64,000 bases of DNA from Bacteroidota bacterium (GCA_024280295.1 JAJRQK010000021.1:1-64000); one strand, 5' to 3'; numbered from the stretch's first letter, positions 18,103-28,925 are shown. Notes: a model not told the origin generated them from the letters alone. A program made the numbers and translations.

Positions 18103-18171
18103 CCCTATTCAGAATTGAACTTTTATCAATTGTATTTGTATTAAGAATTAAATCTCAATCATTGGAGTTAT

Positions 18172-18642
18172 ATGAAAACAAAAGCAAGACACATTTTGAC
18201 AAGCATCATACTACTCGCAAGTACCACACCAGTTATTTCTCAAGATACGTTGATGACACAGCAATTTGAAATGAATAATTGCATCCAAATTTATCACATT
18301 GAAGGCAAACGTATCGTTCGCACAAAATCCGACTTAGATTCATTAGTGCGACAAGACATGTCAAAAAACAAATGCAACAAGCAACTACAGCAAATAGACC
18401 TAGTACACTATTCAATATTGGGCATTAACCTAAATAGTGGCTGGTGTAAGACTCCGCTCGGGTTGGAATTTATCACTACCAAAAACGACATGGACAAAAA
18501 ATATACGCTCACAGTCAGCTATCAAGCCCCAATTGGAACATGCAGAGCAAGGAGTTCATATAATTTGTGGGTGAAGGTGCCAGCAATACCTAATGGATAC
18601 AAGGTAGAATTCATTGTAAATCCTAAAGAGCCTACGCAGTAA
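18172..18642 (+). CDS. Small secreted cysteine-containing protein, VPAIP family
   Basis: A 156-residue protein with a signal peptide ending TPVISQ. The mature part has cysteines near 41, 71, 95 and 126 (likely disulphides) and the stretches IDLVHYSILGINLNSGWC and CRARSSYNLWVKVPAIPNGY. The same spaced pattern (ID..xYSIL...C...C...VPAIPxxY) recurs in the lipoprotein encoded at 28987-29481, so the two are distant paralogues of a family I cannot name. It converges with the PKD-repeat gene 8 bases away. Function unknown. Confidence 0.7.
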   Translation: MKTKARHILTSIILLASTTPVISQDTLMTQQFEMNNCIQIYHIEGKRIVRTKSDLDSLVRQDMSKNKCNKQLQQIDLVHYSILGINLNSGWCKTPLGLEFITTKNDMDKKYTLTVSYQAPIGTCRARSSYNLWVKVPAIPNGYKVEFIVNPKEPTQ

Positions 18643-18650
18643 TAATTCAC

Positions 18651-21600
18651 CTATTCCGGCCCATGAAGCACTGTTACATTACCATGCTTTGTTGCAGTTG
18701 TTCCATCTACTAGAAGTCCAGATAATTTATAGAAATATACCCCATCTTGAACAGGTAATCCACCTTGAGTTAAACCATCCCACAATTCAACACCTGTTGC
18801 ACCTTGACGCTCATGGACTACATTTCCCCATCTATTGAGAATAACAATATCAAAAGACTCAAATATTGAGAATTCCAAAGAAAAATATTCGTTTGTACCG
18901 TCACCGTTGGGAGTAAAGACATTTGGTGGATGGAAATCATTTGTGACAATAACAGAAGATGAGTATGTATCAAAACATCCATTTACATCTGTAATCACAA
19001 GAGTAATTGGATAAGTACCTGGAAGGCCGAAAGCAGTATTAACGTCAATACCTGTAAAGTTAGTCAGTGTATCTCCTAAGAAGTACCAATCCCACGTAAT
19101 AATTGGTGCAGCCGTAGAGGTTGAACTTTCAATCAGATTGAAAACCGTTCCGATTGAACCTTCTATTGGGGAAGGGATAAAAAATGCATCTAGTCCATTG
19201 TTAATTATTGTAATTGGAGGAAGAGGTATAGTTATTTCACAGCCTAGTGAGTCACTTATTATTGCAACTGGATTATAGGTATTATCTGGCAAATAAGTGT
19301 ATGAGAACTGATTGATGTCGTTTATGGTAACACCATCTCCCAACAACCATTCAACATTATTTATGTTCACTTGATTATCTGTCTGGAAAATAACTGTTTG
19401 ACCACAAATATCACCTTGAGATGTCCAAATTGGATCTCCACTTGGTCCAAATATTGTCAGATAATCTATTAGCGATGTATCAGCAGTGCATCCAAATTCA
19501 TCAGTTATTGTTAGCATTGCAGAATAAGTGCCTGAAAACACATAGGTATTATCAGGATCTTGAAGTGTTGAGAACTTCCCATCTCCAAAGTCCCAAGCCC
19601 AATTTACGATCGACCCATAAGAGCCACTATTATCTGTAAAACCTGCAAATACTGGAGGGCAAGTAAAGTCACCTGCTCCATTCACACTTGCTCCTGTCAA
19701 TGTATAAGTAAGATCGGCATAGGGCATTGAAACTATTATATCACGGTCAACTGTATCCATACATCCATTTACATCTGTAGCGATCAGTTCGAAATTATGA
19801 GAGACAAATGTTGATGGTGGGTTAGTCGTTTCATTAAATGAAGTTGTGAAATCTAGTGCATTTGAAACTGAAACCCCATCAATAAACCACTCGTAATTAG
19901 TTGCACCAATTGTTCCATTAACAGCAGTGAATAACTCTAAATCACAAACTACTGAATCAAGAGTGAAACTTACCGTTGGCTTGGTTATTGTCATATTGAC
20001 AGAAAATGGCGGAGATACACAACCAAATTGATCAGTCGTAGTTAATGTTGTGGTGAAATTACCTTCCGTAGTATAATTGTAATTCGTAGTAGTCCCGATG
20101 TTTACAGTTGTTTGGGTTGATCCATCTTCAAACACCCAATCGAAATTTGTCAAAGGCACACCATTTCCAATTACCACCGAACTATTGGTGTAGGTCACAG
20201 TGATTGGAGCACAACCAACAACATCAGAAGGAGTAATTAACGCGGAAGGTAAGGCTAAAGCATCCATCCCGATGAATGTTGAATTATCAGCACAACCAAC
20301 ACTGTTCGTTGCAACTAAATCAATATCGAAAGAACCAAAACCATTATACGTATAGGTCGTAGGTAATCCTGAAGTCGATCCGCCATCTCCCATGTTATAA
20401 ACATAAGTCCCAAATGGATGAGATGATGTCGATGTACTTGTTAATGTAATTGGGTTTCCAACACAAGTTGAGTCATTGGAAAGTGTAAAACTAGCAATCG
20501 TTTGAGAGACATGAATCGTTTGAGTTGTGCTATCCGAACATCCAGTGGTTGAATTGTAAACAGCTTGCTGAATCGTATAACTCCCATAGGCATTATAATT
20601 GTGTGAAGTGTTTCCTTGTCCAATTCCGTCCAAAACAGGATCATCGAAGTTTGTAAAAGTTCCATCCCCCCATGTATATGTCATAAAGACATCATCTGGA
20701 ATAATACCTAAAATTGCTTGATCTGCAATATTTACCGTTACCGGTAATGAACCAGGATTGCAAAACAATAATTGATCTGGAGTAAATATTGAAATCGGTG
20801 CTAAAATATATACAGCTTGATTCATTATGAAAGTATCAATACAACCGCGCCACTCAACTATTAATTGAACATCAAAGAAACCAGTATCCGATGGATACAT
20901 ATAAGTTGGACTCTGCTGCGAACTCATTCCACCGTCTCCAAAATCCCAACTATAAATTACTTCACCAGGGTTTGGTGTACCATTGAAAGTTGTTAAGTCA
21001 ATAAAATCAATTGGAGTTTTGGCACATTCTATAGTAGGTGAAACAGAAAAGTTTACATTAATAATTGAACCCACTTGAATGGTATCGTTCATCGTTAGCG
21101 AAGCTTGACATCCATTAGCTGTGATCACGGTAAGCATTACAGAATAAAGTCCAACATTGTAACTATGTGCAGGTGGAAATTCACCCGAAAAAATTGGACT
21201 TCCATCTCCAAAATCCCAAAGCCAAGTAACAATTGGATCACCAATTGGATCAGGTTCGATTGAAGCATCGGTAAAAGTTACGACTACAGGTTCGCATCCA
21301 TTAGTTTGATCCATTGTAAATGAAACGACTGGGGCACTCACCACAATCATATTTGTATTTGTAATTGTTCCTACACATCCATTCGCATCTGTCATTGTTA
21401 GAGTAACAGTATAGGAACCATCAGCAGTGTACGATTGAGTGCCGGGAGAAGTCCCGCTAAATGTTGATCCATTTCCAAAATTCCAGTTAAACGTTCCGGC
21501 TCCAGACGTATTCGTAAAATTAACTGCCAATGGTGCGCATCCTGTTGTAACATCAGCAGTAAACGAAGGAACTGGCAAAGGATTAATTGTGATCGATTGT

Positions 21601-22388
21601 GTGATCACGTCAGAGCATCCAGATCCTGTATTTTGTGAAGTTAGTGTGATGGTGTAGGTACCAGGAGAAGTGTATGCATAAGAAGGATTTTGTTGAGCAG
21701 ATGAGCCGATACCATCACCAAAGTTCCAATTCCAACTATTAACACCAACAGTTGAATTATCTTGAAATGAAATTAAAGTTCCCACACAACCTGAAGTTGG
21801 AGCAACCATATCCGCAGTGTAATCAGAAACTACTAAATTTTGCGTTGTTGTATTAACACATCCTGTCGTTGTATTAGTCACAACAAGAGTCACAACAAAA
21901 GTACCAGCAGAAGCATAAGTCACTGGCGCAGGATTTTCAAGCATTGAATTTTGGCCATTCCCGAAATCCCACGCATAGGTAATATTAGCACCTGTATCTG
22001 ATGAATTCGTAAATGCCACTGCGAAAGGAACAGTACAACCATTACCAGAAGTGGTAAACGCTGCAATAGGAAGTGGATTCACGGTTACATAGAGAACTTT
22101 TACTTCCGCATCAGCTTGCCCATTTTGAGCAGTAACAACAAGCGTAATAGTATAAGATCCTACAGCGCTATATACATGTGAAGTATTTTGAGAGGTAGAT
22201 GAATTACCATCTCCAAAATCCCAAGTCCAGGCATTAATAGGTGACCCACCTACAACAGATAAATCCGTGAAATTGATTTGGTCACCAATACAAACCTCTA
22301 TTGGGTTTGCAGAAAACTCAGCTGTGGGAGCTTGAGAAAATGAGTATAGTGCATACAGCACAAATAGAAATGTAGTAATAATTTTCAT
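18651..22388 (-). CDS. Giant PKD-repeat protein with type B T9SS sorting domain
   Basis: A 1245-residue secreted protein. After a signal peptide ending LYSFSQ come about thirteen PKD-type beta-sandwich repeats, recognisable by W-x-W-D-F-G-D-G variants (for example WTWDFGDGNSS, WLWDFGDGSP, WAWDFGDGKFS) and paired cysteines. The last ~90 residues (PNVFTPNGDGTNEYFS, VILNRWGNVVHER, DGVYFYKLSG) are a type B T9SS sorting domain, the class also found on SprB-type adhesins of gliding bacteria. It should be a long stalk or adhesin on the cell surface. The frame opens at 22493, but the ATG at 22388 gives the signal peptide. Ligand unknown. Confidence 0.93.
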   Translation of the reverse strand: MKIITTFLFVLYALYSFSQAPTAEFSANPIEVCIGDQINFTDLSVVGGSPINAWTWDFGDGNSSTSQNTSHVYSAVGSYTITLVVTAQNGQADAEVKVLYVTVNPLPIAAFTTSGNGCTVPFAVAFTNSSDTGANITYAWDFGNGQNSMLENPAPVTYASAGTFVVTLVVTNTTTGCVNTTTQNLVVSDYTADMVAPTSGCVGTLISFQDNSTVGVNSWNWNFGDGIGSSAQQNPSYAYTSPGTYTITLTSQNTGSGCSDVITQSITINPLPVPSFTADVTTGCAPLAVNFTNTSGAGTFNWNFGNGSTFSGTSPGTQSYTADGSYTVTLTMTDANGCVGTITNTNMIVVSAPVVSFTMDQTNGCEPVVVTFTDASIEPDPIGDPIVTWLWDFGDGSPIFSGEFPPAHSYNVGLYSVMLTVITANGCQASLTMNDTIQVGSIINVNFSVSPTIECAKTPIDFIDLTTFNGTPNPGEVIYSWDFGDGGMSSQQSPTYMYPSDTGFFDVQLIVEWRGCIDTFIMNQAVYILAPISIFTPDQLLFCNPGSLPVTVNIADQAILGIIPDDVFMTYTWGDGTFTNFDDPVLDGIGQGNTSHNYNAYGSYTIQQAVYNSTTGCSDSTTQTIHVSQTIASFTLSNDSTCVGNPITLTSTSTSSHPFGTYVYNMGDGGSTSGLPTTYTYNGFGSFDIDLVATNSVGCADNSTFIGMDALALPSALITPSDVVGCAPITVTYTNSSVVIGNGVPLTNFDWVFEDGSTQTTVNIGTTTNYNYTTEGNFTTTLTTTDQFGCVSPPFSVNMTITKPTVSFTLDSVVCDLELFTAVNGTIGATNYEWFIDGVSVSNALDFTTSFNETTNPPSTFVSHNFELIATDVNGCMDTVDRDIIVSMPYADLTYTLTGASVNGAGDFTCPPVFAGFTDNSGSYGSIVNWAWDFGDGKFSTLQDPDNTYVFSGTYSAMLTITDEFGCTADTSLIDYLTIFGPSGDPIWTSQGDICGQTVIFQTDNQVNINNVEWLLGDGVTINDINQFSYTYLPDNTYNPVAIISDSLGCEITIPLPPITIINNGLDAFFIPSPIEGSIGTVFNLIESSTSTAAPIITWDWYFLGDTLTNFTGIDVNTAFGLPGTYPITLVITDVNGCFDTYSSSVIVTNDFHPPNVFTPNGDGTNEYFSLEFSIFESFDIVILNRWGNVVHERQGATGVELWDGLTQGGLPVQDGVYFYKLSGLLVDGTTATKHGNVTVLHGPE

Positions 22389-22609
22389 AAGAGATCTTTG
22401 AATTATGAAGGTAGTACTATTAAGACGAATAAAATAGCTATTTAGTACCGTATAAATCAATTTTATTTGCGATCCAGCGAGGATTTTGACCAATTCGTCG
22501 AATAATTAAGAATGAAGAACTTAAACCCTAATCGATTTGGCGAAAAAACTATGCAGACATAAGATGAGGTAAGCTGATTTTTCACAAGAACTTGGGTGCA
22601 TTAAAACCA

Positions 22610-24793
22610 CTAATTGGCCATCTCACTCATGAATTTAATTCTCATAAGTCGTAATTCTTCCTCTGAAAATTCACCATCAAATTCATTATACGCTTCTGTA
22701 AGATCATCAGATTCTGCTTCGCCAAAATATTCATAGATTTCTTCCTGAACTTCTTCATCCAAAATATCATCAATGTAGTAGTTGATGTTCACGCGGGTTC
22801 CGGATACTACGATTGATTCAATTTCAGTAATAACTTCATCAACCGATTTACCCTGTGCGCGACCAATGTCTTCAAGTGGCAATTTGCGATCAATATTTTG
22901 AATTAACTGAACTTTTAGACCCGATTTATTCACTATTGACTTTACAACAACATCTTGATGACGCTCAATATCGTTATCATCAACGTATTGTTTTATTAGT
23001 GCAGCAAATGGAGCACCGTAACGAGTAGCCTTTCCATTACCAACACCTTGAATGTTCGTCAACTCATCGATTGAAATCGGGTATTGAAAACACATATCAC
23101 GAAGAGATGGTTCTTGAAATAACACAAATGGAGGAATATTCTTCTCCTGCGAGATTCGTCTTCTCAATTCGAGCAATAGATCGTATAACTCTTGATCCAA
23201 CACAGCATTTCGACCGCTAGATTGTCCATCATCAGTATCAACATCAAGCACCAAATAATCACGTTCCTTAATTAAAAGAAATGATTTTGGCTTTTTAATA
23301 AATGCTCTACCTTCGTCCGTCAACTTTAACACACCATAGGATTCAATATCTTTTGAAATTAATCCAGTAACCGCAGTCTGACGGACAACAGCATTCCAAA
23401 AATGTTCATCTTTTTCTTTTCCAATACCAAACAAAGGGCTTAGATCATGCTTATAAGCTTTAATTTCAGCAGTCAAGTTCCCGTGCAAGAAAGAGCAGTA
23501 ATGCTTAGATCGTTGAGTTTCTTTAAGCTCTTCTATTGCTTGCAGTAAATGAAGTACGTGATCTTTCCCTTCCTGTTTTTCTTTAGGATACCTACAATTA
23601 TCACATAACTCACCACAGTTTTTTTCGTCGTAAACTTCACCAAAATAATGGAGGATCATTTTTCGTCTACATACCGATGTTTCTGAGAAAGAAGCAATCT
23701 CACTCAATAGTTGACGTCCGATTTCTTGTTCTGCCACAGGTTTACCTTGAAGGAATTTCTCCAATTTCTCAACATCCTTATAACGGTAAAAAGCAATACA
23801 CTCGCCTTCTCCTCCATCACGGCCAGCTCGACCCGTTTCTTGGTAGTAACTTTCAAGTGATTTTGGAATGTCATGGTGAATCACAAAACGTACATCAGGC
23901 TTATCAATCCCCATTCCGAAAGCTATAGTTGCCACAATGACATCCACATCTTCCATCAAAAACATATCTTGATGCCTTGCACGTGTCCCAGCGTCAAGCC
24001 CGGCATGATACGGAAGTGCCTTAACACCATTGACTTTTAATACTTCAGCCAATTCTTCCACTTTCTTCCTACTCAAACAATAAATTATGCCACTTTTCCC
24101 TTCTTTGGTACGGACATACTTTATGATTTGCTTCTCGACTTCCTTTTTCGGAAAAATTTGATAGTAAAGATTATCTCTATTAAACGAAGATTTAAACACA
24201 ACTGCATCAAGCATGTTTAGGTTCTTCTGAATATCATTTTGAACTTTTGGTGTAGCGGTAGCTGTAAGTGCAATTATTGGAACGTTAGAAATCTCACCAA
24301 ATATTTCACGCAATCTTCTGTATTCAGGTCGAAAATCATGCCCCCACTCAGAAATACAATGTGCTTCATCAATTGCGAAAAAGGAAATTTTTACCCCAGT
24401 AAGAAATTCAATATTCTCTTTTTTCGTAAGTGACTCTGGAGCAACATAAAGTAATTTTGTTTTACCCGCAACAATATCTTCCTTAACTCTTACAATATCA
24501 GATTTGGATAGTGATGAGTTTAAGAAATGTGCAACAGAATCATCATTTGAAACATTGCGAATTGCATCCACTTGATTTTTCATCAGAGCGATTAGTGGTG
24601 ATACAATAACCGCTGTGCCTTCTGAAATTATTGCAGGCAATTGGTAGCACATTGATTTTCCGCCACCAGTAGGCATAATAACAAATGTGTTTTTACCGTC
24701 TAGAACATTCTGAATGATTTCCTCTTGACTGCCTTTAAAACTATCAAAACCGAAAAACGACTTGAGGGAATCTTTCAAACTCATTACTTCCAT
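22610..24793 (-). CDS. recQ: ATP-dependent DNA helicase RecQ
   Basis: A 727-residue 3'-5' DNA helicase for recombination and replication-fork repair. Domains in order: DEAD-type helicase core with Walker A MPTGGGKSMCYQLP (40-53) and DEAH box in FAIDEAHCISEWGHDFRPEY; helicase C-terminal core ending QETGRAGRDGGEGECIAFYR; RQC zinc site (CRRKMILHYF...CGELCDNC); winged helix; HRDC domain with LFQEPSLRDMCFQYP and IQGVGNGKATRYGAPF. An acidic ~110-residue C-terminal extension follows, as usual in Bacteroidota. Two starts (24793 or the ATG three codons later) are possible. It diverges from tatC with 86 bases between. Confidence 0.96.
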   Translation of the reverse strand: MEVMSLKDSLKSFFGFDSFKGSQEEIIQNVLDGKNTFVIMPTGGGKSMCYQLPAIISEGTAVIVSPLIALMKNQVDAIRNVSNDDSVAHFLNSSLSKSDIVRVKEDIVAGKTKLLYVAPESLTKKENIEFLTGVKISFFAIDEAHCISEWGHDFRPEYRRLREIFGEISNVPIIALTATATPKVQNDIQKNLNMLDAVVFKSSFNRDNLYYQIFPKKEVEKQIIKYVRTKEGKSGIIYCLSRKKVEELAEVLKVNGVKALPYHAGLDAGTRARHQDMFLMEDVDVIVATIAFGMGIDKPDVRFVIHHDIPKSLESYYQETGRAGRDGGEGECIAFYRYKDVEKLEKFLQGKPVAEQEIGRQLLSEIASFSETSVCRRKMILHYFGEVYDEKNCGELCDNCRYPKEKQEGKDHVLHLLQAIEELKETQRSKHYCSFLHGNLTAEIKAYKHDLSPLFGIGKEKDEHFWNAVVRQTAVTGLISKDIESYGVLKLTDEGRAFIKKPKSFLLIKERDYLVLDVDTDDGQSSGRNAVLDQELYDLLLELRRRISQEKNIPPFVLFQEPSLRDMCFQYPISIDELTNIQGVGNGKATRYGAPFAALIKQYVDDNDIERHQDVVVKSIVNKSGLKVQLIQNIDRKLPLEDIGRAQGKSVDEVITEIESIVVSGTRVNINYYIDDILDEEVQEEIYEYFGEAESDDLTEAYNEFDGEFSEEELRLMRIKFMSEMAN

Positions 24794-24863
24794 GTGTGAT
24801 CAATTATTGAAATCCATACCTAAAATACAAAAAAATCCATGAAACTAGATCGTATAGGTTTGC

Positions 24864-24871
24864 TATTTTTG
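24864..24871 (+). promoter_or_regulatory. -7 promoter box before tatC
   Basis: TATTTTTG, an exact TAnnTTTG match, ends eight bases before the ATG at 24880. The -33 TTG is not evident. Confidence 0.4.
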
Positions 24872-24879
24872 TGCAATAT

Positions 24880-25677
24880 ATGGAATCAAGTAAGAACATG
24901 TCATTTTTAGATCATTTAGAAGAGCTTCGATGGAGGCTCGTTCGATCTGCAATTGTCATTGTTATTGCTGCCGTGGTCATTTGGATATTTCAAGAATGGA
25001 TTTTGAACAATCTTTTCTTTTCGATGAAAGAGCCTGGTTTCTTTACCTTTAGAATACTCTGCCAATTACTTGGTGTTTGTGTTGAAGAAATTCCAATTAA
25101 TTTTCAGTCTACTACTGTTACAGGTCAGTTTTCTTATGCGATTATGATGAGTATACTTGGAGGAATTGTTATTTCTTTTCCTTATTTATTTTATCAAATT
25201 TGGTCGTTTATTAAACCGGGACTTAGGCAAAATGAACGTGGGATAGCTAAAGGGATTGTGTTTTATGTGAGTATGCTTTTCTTTTTAGGGATTGGATTTG
25301 GTTACTTTGTTGTTGCCCCACTTTGCGTTCAGTTCTTCGGGAATTATAAAATGAGTGAAAACATTGAGAACATTTTCACAATTGGTTCCTATATGAGCTT
25401 GGTTTTATCCACCATTTTTTATTCTGGATTATTATTTCTACTTCCTGTTATAACCTACTTATTTACAAAACTCGGTATTATCACTCCAGAATTTCTCAAA
25501 AAGTACAGAAAACACGCAATTGTTGGAATATTAATTCTCTCTGCATTTATTACACCTCCAGATTTAATAAGTCAAGTAATTGTTGGTGTTCCTATCTTAA
25601 TATTATATGAAGTTGGAATAATGATTTCTAAACGCGTGGTGAGAAAAAGAAAAAAAGAGGAAGAATCCTTACCTTGA
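24880..25677 (+). CDS. tatC: Sec-independent protein translocase TatC
   Basis: A 265-residue inner-membrane core of the Tat pathway, which exports folded twin-arginine proteins. The N-terminal motif MSFLDHLEELRWRLVRS and the first periplasmic/TM2 region (FSYAIMMSILGGIVISFPYL, YQIWSFIKPGL, NERG) are diagnostic, followed by six transmembrane segments and a basic tail. A GTG at 24871 would overlap the promoter box, so the ATG at 24880 is chosen; the ATG at 24898 (MSFLDH) is a real alternative. Within the window no tatA is seen. In many relatives kdsD lies between recQ and tatC; here it is absent. Confidence 0.96.
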   Translation: MESSKNMSFLDHLEELRWRLVRSAIVIVIAAVVIWIFQEWILNNLFFSMKEPGFFTFRILCQLLGVCVEEIPINFQSTTVTGQFSYAIMMSILGGIVISFPYLFYQIWSFIKPGLRQNERGIAKGIVFYVSMLFFLGIGFGYFVVAPLCVQFFGNYKMSENIENIFTIGSYMSLVLSTIFYSGLLFLLPVITYLFTKLGIITPEFLKKYRKHAIVGILILSAFITPPDLISQVIVGVPILILYEVGIMISKRVVRKRKKEEESLP

Positions 25678-25715
25678 TCCTTATTTCTTCGTTAATTTAG
25701 TACTAGCTAATATCC

Positions 25716-28190
25716 ATGAAAATTCTATTTCTTTTATTCATTCTATGCACCCCAATGTTATCATCTGCACAAAAAACGCAGGTGGAAGGGATTGTTATCG
25801 ATGAATTAACGGGTGATGCCATGCCTTTTGTTACGGTACGATTCCAGAATTCAAAAATTGGAACCTTTACAGATTCAGTGGGGTACTATACTTTTGAGAC
25901 CTATTATGCTACCGACTCACTCGTTTTTTCTTACTCTGGCTATTTAAGAGTGATAATACCTATCGATCTTGATGAAGTTCAAGAAATCAATATCTCCATG
26001 CCAGTTCTAACATCTGAATATGACGAAGTGACTATTACAGCACCAGATGAATTCCCATCAACTACGCTTCATAAAAAAGTAATTGCAAACAAACGGATCA
26101 ACAATAAGGAGAAATTAGATTCCTATGAATATGAAGTCTATAATAAGATACAGTTAGACCTCAATAATATAGGAGAAAAATTCACAGAAAGAGGAATTGT
26201 TCAGCGGCTTGATGTCGTTATGGCCTATCTAGACTCCTCTGATAATGGAAAAAGTTTTTTACCTGTTATATTAAGTGAGAATGTCTCCAACTTCTATTTC
26301 AAAAATAAGCCGAAGAAGAAAAAAGAGACTGTTGTTGCCACAAGGATAAGTGGAGTCGAAAATCTTCAACTCAATCAATTTTTGGGGGACATGTACTTAG
26401 ACATTAATATCTATGATAACTATATTAACATCTTCAACAAGAGTTTTATTAGTCCAGTAGCTAACTCAGCAAGGGCATTCTATCGATTTTACTTAGAAGA
26501 TTCTACGTTCATTGGTGATCAATGGTGTTATAAACTCCGATTTGAGCCTAAACGTTCAGGGGACATGACATTTGTAGGTGAAATGTGGATTCACGATACT
26601 ACTTATGCCGTAAAGAGATTTAAAGCTGATATTGCGCCAAATGTAAACATTAACTATGTTCAAGGCTTATACATCGAACATGAATTCAATTTAGTTGCCC
26701 CTGAAGTGTGGATGTTGACTGAAGAGAAAATGATTGCCGATTTAAAAATAACAAAGAAGACAGATATTTACGGTTTTTATGGTAGACGACATTCATTGCG
26801 GAAGAATTACGTAATTAACGAGCCAAGAACACCCGAATTTTACAAATCAAATAGTACGGTAGAGATGCTCGAAGGGGCAGATCATAGGAGTGATGAATAC
26901 TGGGCACAAATTCGACACGAACCATTATCAATGCAAGAAGAAGGAATTGACAACATGATAGATTCGCTAGAAGATATGGCATTTTTCAAGTTCCTCAAGA
27001 AAGCCATTTACATGGCTTCCACTGGATATTATCAAGCTGGAAAAATTGAAATTGGCAGCGTATTTTCACTAGTGAGTATTAATCCTGTAGAAAATATAAG
27101 GGTCGCATTATCACTTAGAACAGCAAATGCTTTCAGTCGTAAAATCGAATTAGGAGGGAAAGTTGCGTATGGGTTTGGGGATGAACGCTTCAAATACGGA
27201 GCTACCGTTCGCCTCAACACTTCAAAGAAAAAAAGAGGCCTATTAAGTGCATACTATAACTACGATATTGAACAAATCGGGCAATCACCAACCGCTGCGA
27301 GTGTAGGATCAACTTTTGGTGCGTTATTGAGGACTGGTCCATTAGATAAACTAACTTTTGTCCAGAAAGCAGGTCTTACTTTTGAAAAAGATGTCAGAAA
27401 AGATATCATCTTATTTGGCGGTTACTCCTTGAAGGAATACACTGCCTTAGGAACTGCAAACTACTTGCGACCAAACCCTATAACTAGTTTGAATGATACA
27501 ATAAATACAATTCGAACAGGGGAATTTATTTTCCGTTTTCGATGGGCAAAGGATGAGGAGTTTATCTCTGGTGCTTTTAATCGTACTTCCGTTCGTTCGA
27601 AGTATCCAATAATTGCTATTCAAGGAATTTTGGGGGTGAAAGATTTTCTCGGTGCGGATTACAATTATCAAAAAATTGATCTGTTCGTGGAACATACAAG
27701 GCAAATTGGATTCCTCGGTCGAATTCGATACGGGTTTAATGCAGGTTATATTTTCGGAACTACTGCCTACCCATTTTTAAAAATTCATGAAGGAAATCAA
27801 TCATACTGGTTATTTACGAATGCATTTAATAAGATGGACTTTTTCGAATTTATTTCGGATAAATACATAACTGGCTTACTTGAAAATCATTGGGATGGAT
27901 TGTTTTTCGATCGTATTCCACTGGTTAAAAAATTAAAATTTAGACTTGTCACAACCGCTAAAATTGCCTTCGGAAGTATTGATACAAAGCATAATGCCGA
28001 AATGTTGCTTCCTTCATTCACAAAACAATTTGGTAACACTCCCTACGTTGAGGTAGCAATGGGAATAGAGAATATACTCAAAGTTGGTCGCGTGGATGTG
28101 TTCTGGAGATTAACACACAATGAACCTGGTGTGGACGTGACTGATATTACAAATTTCGGGATACGCGCACGCTATTCAATCAATTTCTAG
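25716..28190 (+). CDS. DUF5686 outer-membrane protein with carboxypeptidase-regulatory-like domain
   Basis: An 824-residue protein. Signal peptide (ends SSAQ), then a CarboxypepD_reg-like beta-sandwich (about 22-105: VEGIVIDELTGDAMPFVTV, GTFTDSVGYYTF), then the DUF5686 region beginning near ASPDEFPST/LHKKVIANK and ending in a barrel whose last residues are RARYSINF. It is common in Bacteroidota outer membranes, but its role is not established. It sits between tatC and lptB, and lptB starts six bases after its stop, which links it by position to LPS export. A second member of the family lies at 53156-55663. Confidence 0.85.
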   Translation: MKILFLLFILCTPMLSSAQKTQVEGIVIDELTGDAMPFVTVRFQNSKIGTFTDSVGYYTFETYYATDSLVFSYSGYLRVIIPIDLDEVQEINISMPVLTSEYDEVTITAPDEFPSTTLHKKVIANKRINNKEKLDSYEYEVYNKIQLDLNNIGEKFTERGIVQRLDVVMAYLDSSDNGKSFLPVILSENVSNFYFKNKPKKKKETVVATRISGVENLQLNQFLGDMYLDINIYDNYINIFNKSFISPVANSARAFYRFYLEDSTFIGDQWCYKLRFEPKRSGDMTFVGEMWIHDTTYAVKRFKADIAPNVNINYVQGLYIEHEFNLVAPEVWMLTEEKMIADLKITKKTDIYGFYGRRHSLRKNYVINEPRTPEFYKSNSTVEMLEGADHRSDEYWAQIRHEPLSMQEEGIDNMIDSLEDMAFFKFLKKAIYMASTGYYQAGKIEIGSVFSLVSINPVENIRVALSLRTANAFSRKIELGGKVAYGFGDERFKYGATVRLNTSKKKRGLLSAYYNYDIEQIGQSPTAASVGSTFGALLRTGPLDKLTFVQKAGLTFEKDVRKDIILFGGYSLKEYTALGTANYLRPNPITSLNDTINTIRTGEFIFRFRWAKDEEFISGAFNRTSVRSKYPIIAIQGILGVKDFLGADYNYQKIDLFVEHTRQIGFLGRIRYGFNAGYIFGTTAYPFLKIHEGNQSYWLFTNAFNKMDFFEFISDKYITGLLENHWDGLFFDRIPLVKKLKFRLVTTAKIAFGSIDTKHNAEMLLPSFTKQFGNTPYVEVAMGIENILKVGRVDVFWRLTHNEPGVDVTDITNFGIRARYSINF

Positions 28191-28196
28191 TTAGAC

Positions 28197-28925
28197 ATGA
28201 AATTACATACAGACGGTATTCGCAAGGCGTATAAAGGACGTGAAGTTGTTAAAGGAATTAGCGTAGAAGTAAATCAAGGTGAAATAGTTGGTTTACTAGG
28301 ACCTAATGGGGCAGGAAAAACAACTTCCTTTTACATAATCGTTGGACTCGTAACACCAGATGGTGGGAAAGTTTACCTTGATGATACAGATATTACTAAT
28401 CTCCCAATGTATAAAAGATCTCAGATGGGAATTGGATATTTGCCCCAAGAAGTCTCCGTTTTTAGAAAATTGAGTGTTGAAGACAACATTTTAGCAATTC
28501 TAGAAATGACTGATTTAAAAAAACCAGAACGGCTAGCTCGATTAGAGCAATTACTCGATGAATTCAGCTTGAAGCACATTCGAAAAACACGCGGAAATAG
28601 ACTTTCTGGAGGCGAAAAGCGAAGGACTGAAATTGCTCGTGCATTGGCAACTAAGCCTAAATTTGTTCTATTAGACGAGCCCTTCGCAGGTGTTGATCCA
28701 ATTGCAGTTGAAGACATTCAGGGCATTGTTTCCGAACTTAAAGAAAGAAATATTGGAATTCTAATCACTGATCACAATGTACAGGAAACATTATCGATAA
28801 CAGATCGTGCTTATTTGCTCTTTGAAGGAAAGATTCTAAAGTCAGGAACCGCTGCTGAATTAGCGGCAGACGAACAAGTTCGAAGAGTTTATTTAGGGAA
28901 AAATTTCGAGTTAAGGCAAAAATAA
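28197..28925 (+). CDS. lptB: LPS export ABC transporter ATP-binding protein LptB
   Basis: A 242-residue cytoplasmic ATPase that powers LptFG to extract LPS and push it along LptC-LptA-LptD. ABC motifs: Walker [13 protein letters not shown]-loop [12 protein letters not shown], signature [15 protein letters not shown], Walker [15 protein letters not shown]-loop ITDHNV. The LPQE...SVFRKL wording and DPIAVEDIQ are specific to LptB among ABC proteins. It follows the DUF5686 gene by six bases; lptC of the same machine is at 52120 in this window. Confidence 0.95.
   Translation: MKLHTDGIRKAYKGREVVKGISVEVNQGEIVGLLGPNGAGKTTSFYIIVGLVTPDGGKVYLDDTDITNLPMYKRSQMGIGYLPQEVSVFRKLSVEDNILAILEMTDLKKPERLARLEQLLDEFSLKHIRKTRGNRLSGGEKRRTEIARALATKPKFVLLDEPFAGVDPIAVEDIQGIVSELKERNIGILITDHNVQETLSITDRAYLLFEGKILKSGTAAELAADEQVRRVYLGKNFELRQK

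Noticed and set aside
18651-22388. PKD array considered as a DNA repeat or CRISPR-like array
   Set aside because: The repetition is at protein level; nucleotide copies are highly diverged and there are no regular spacers.
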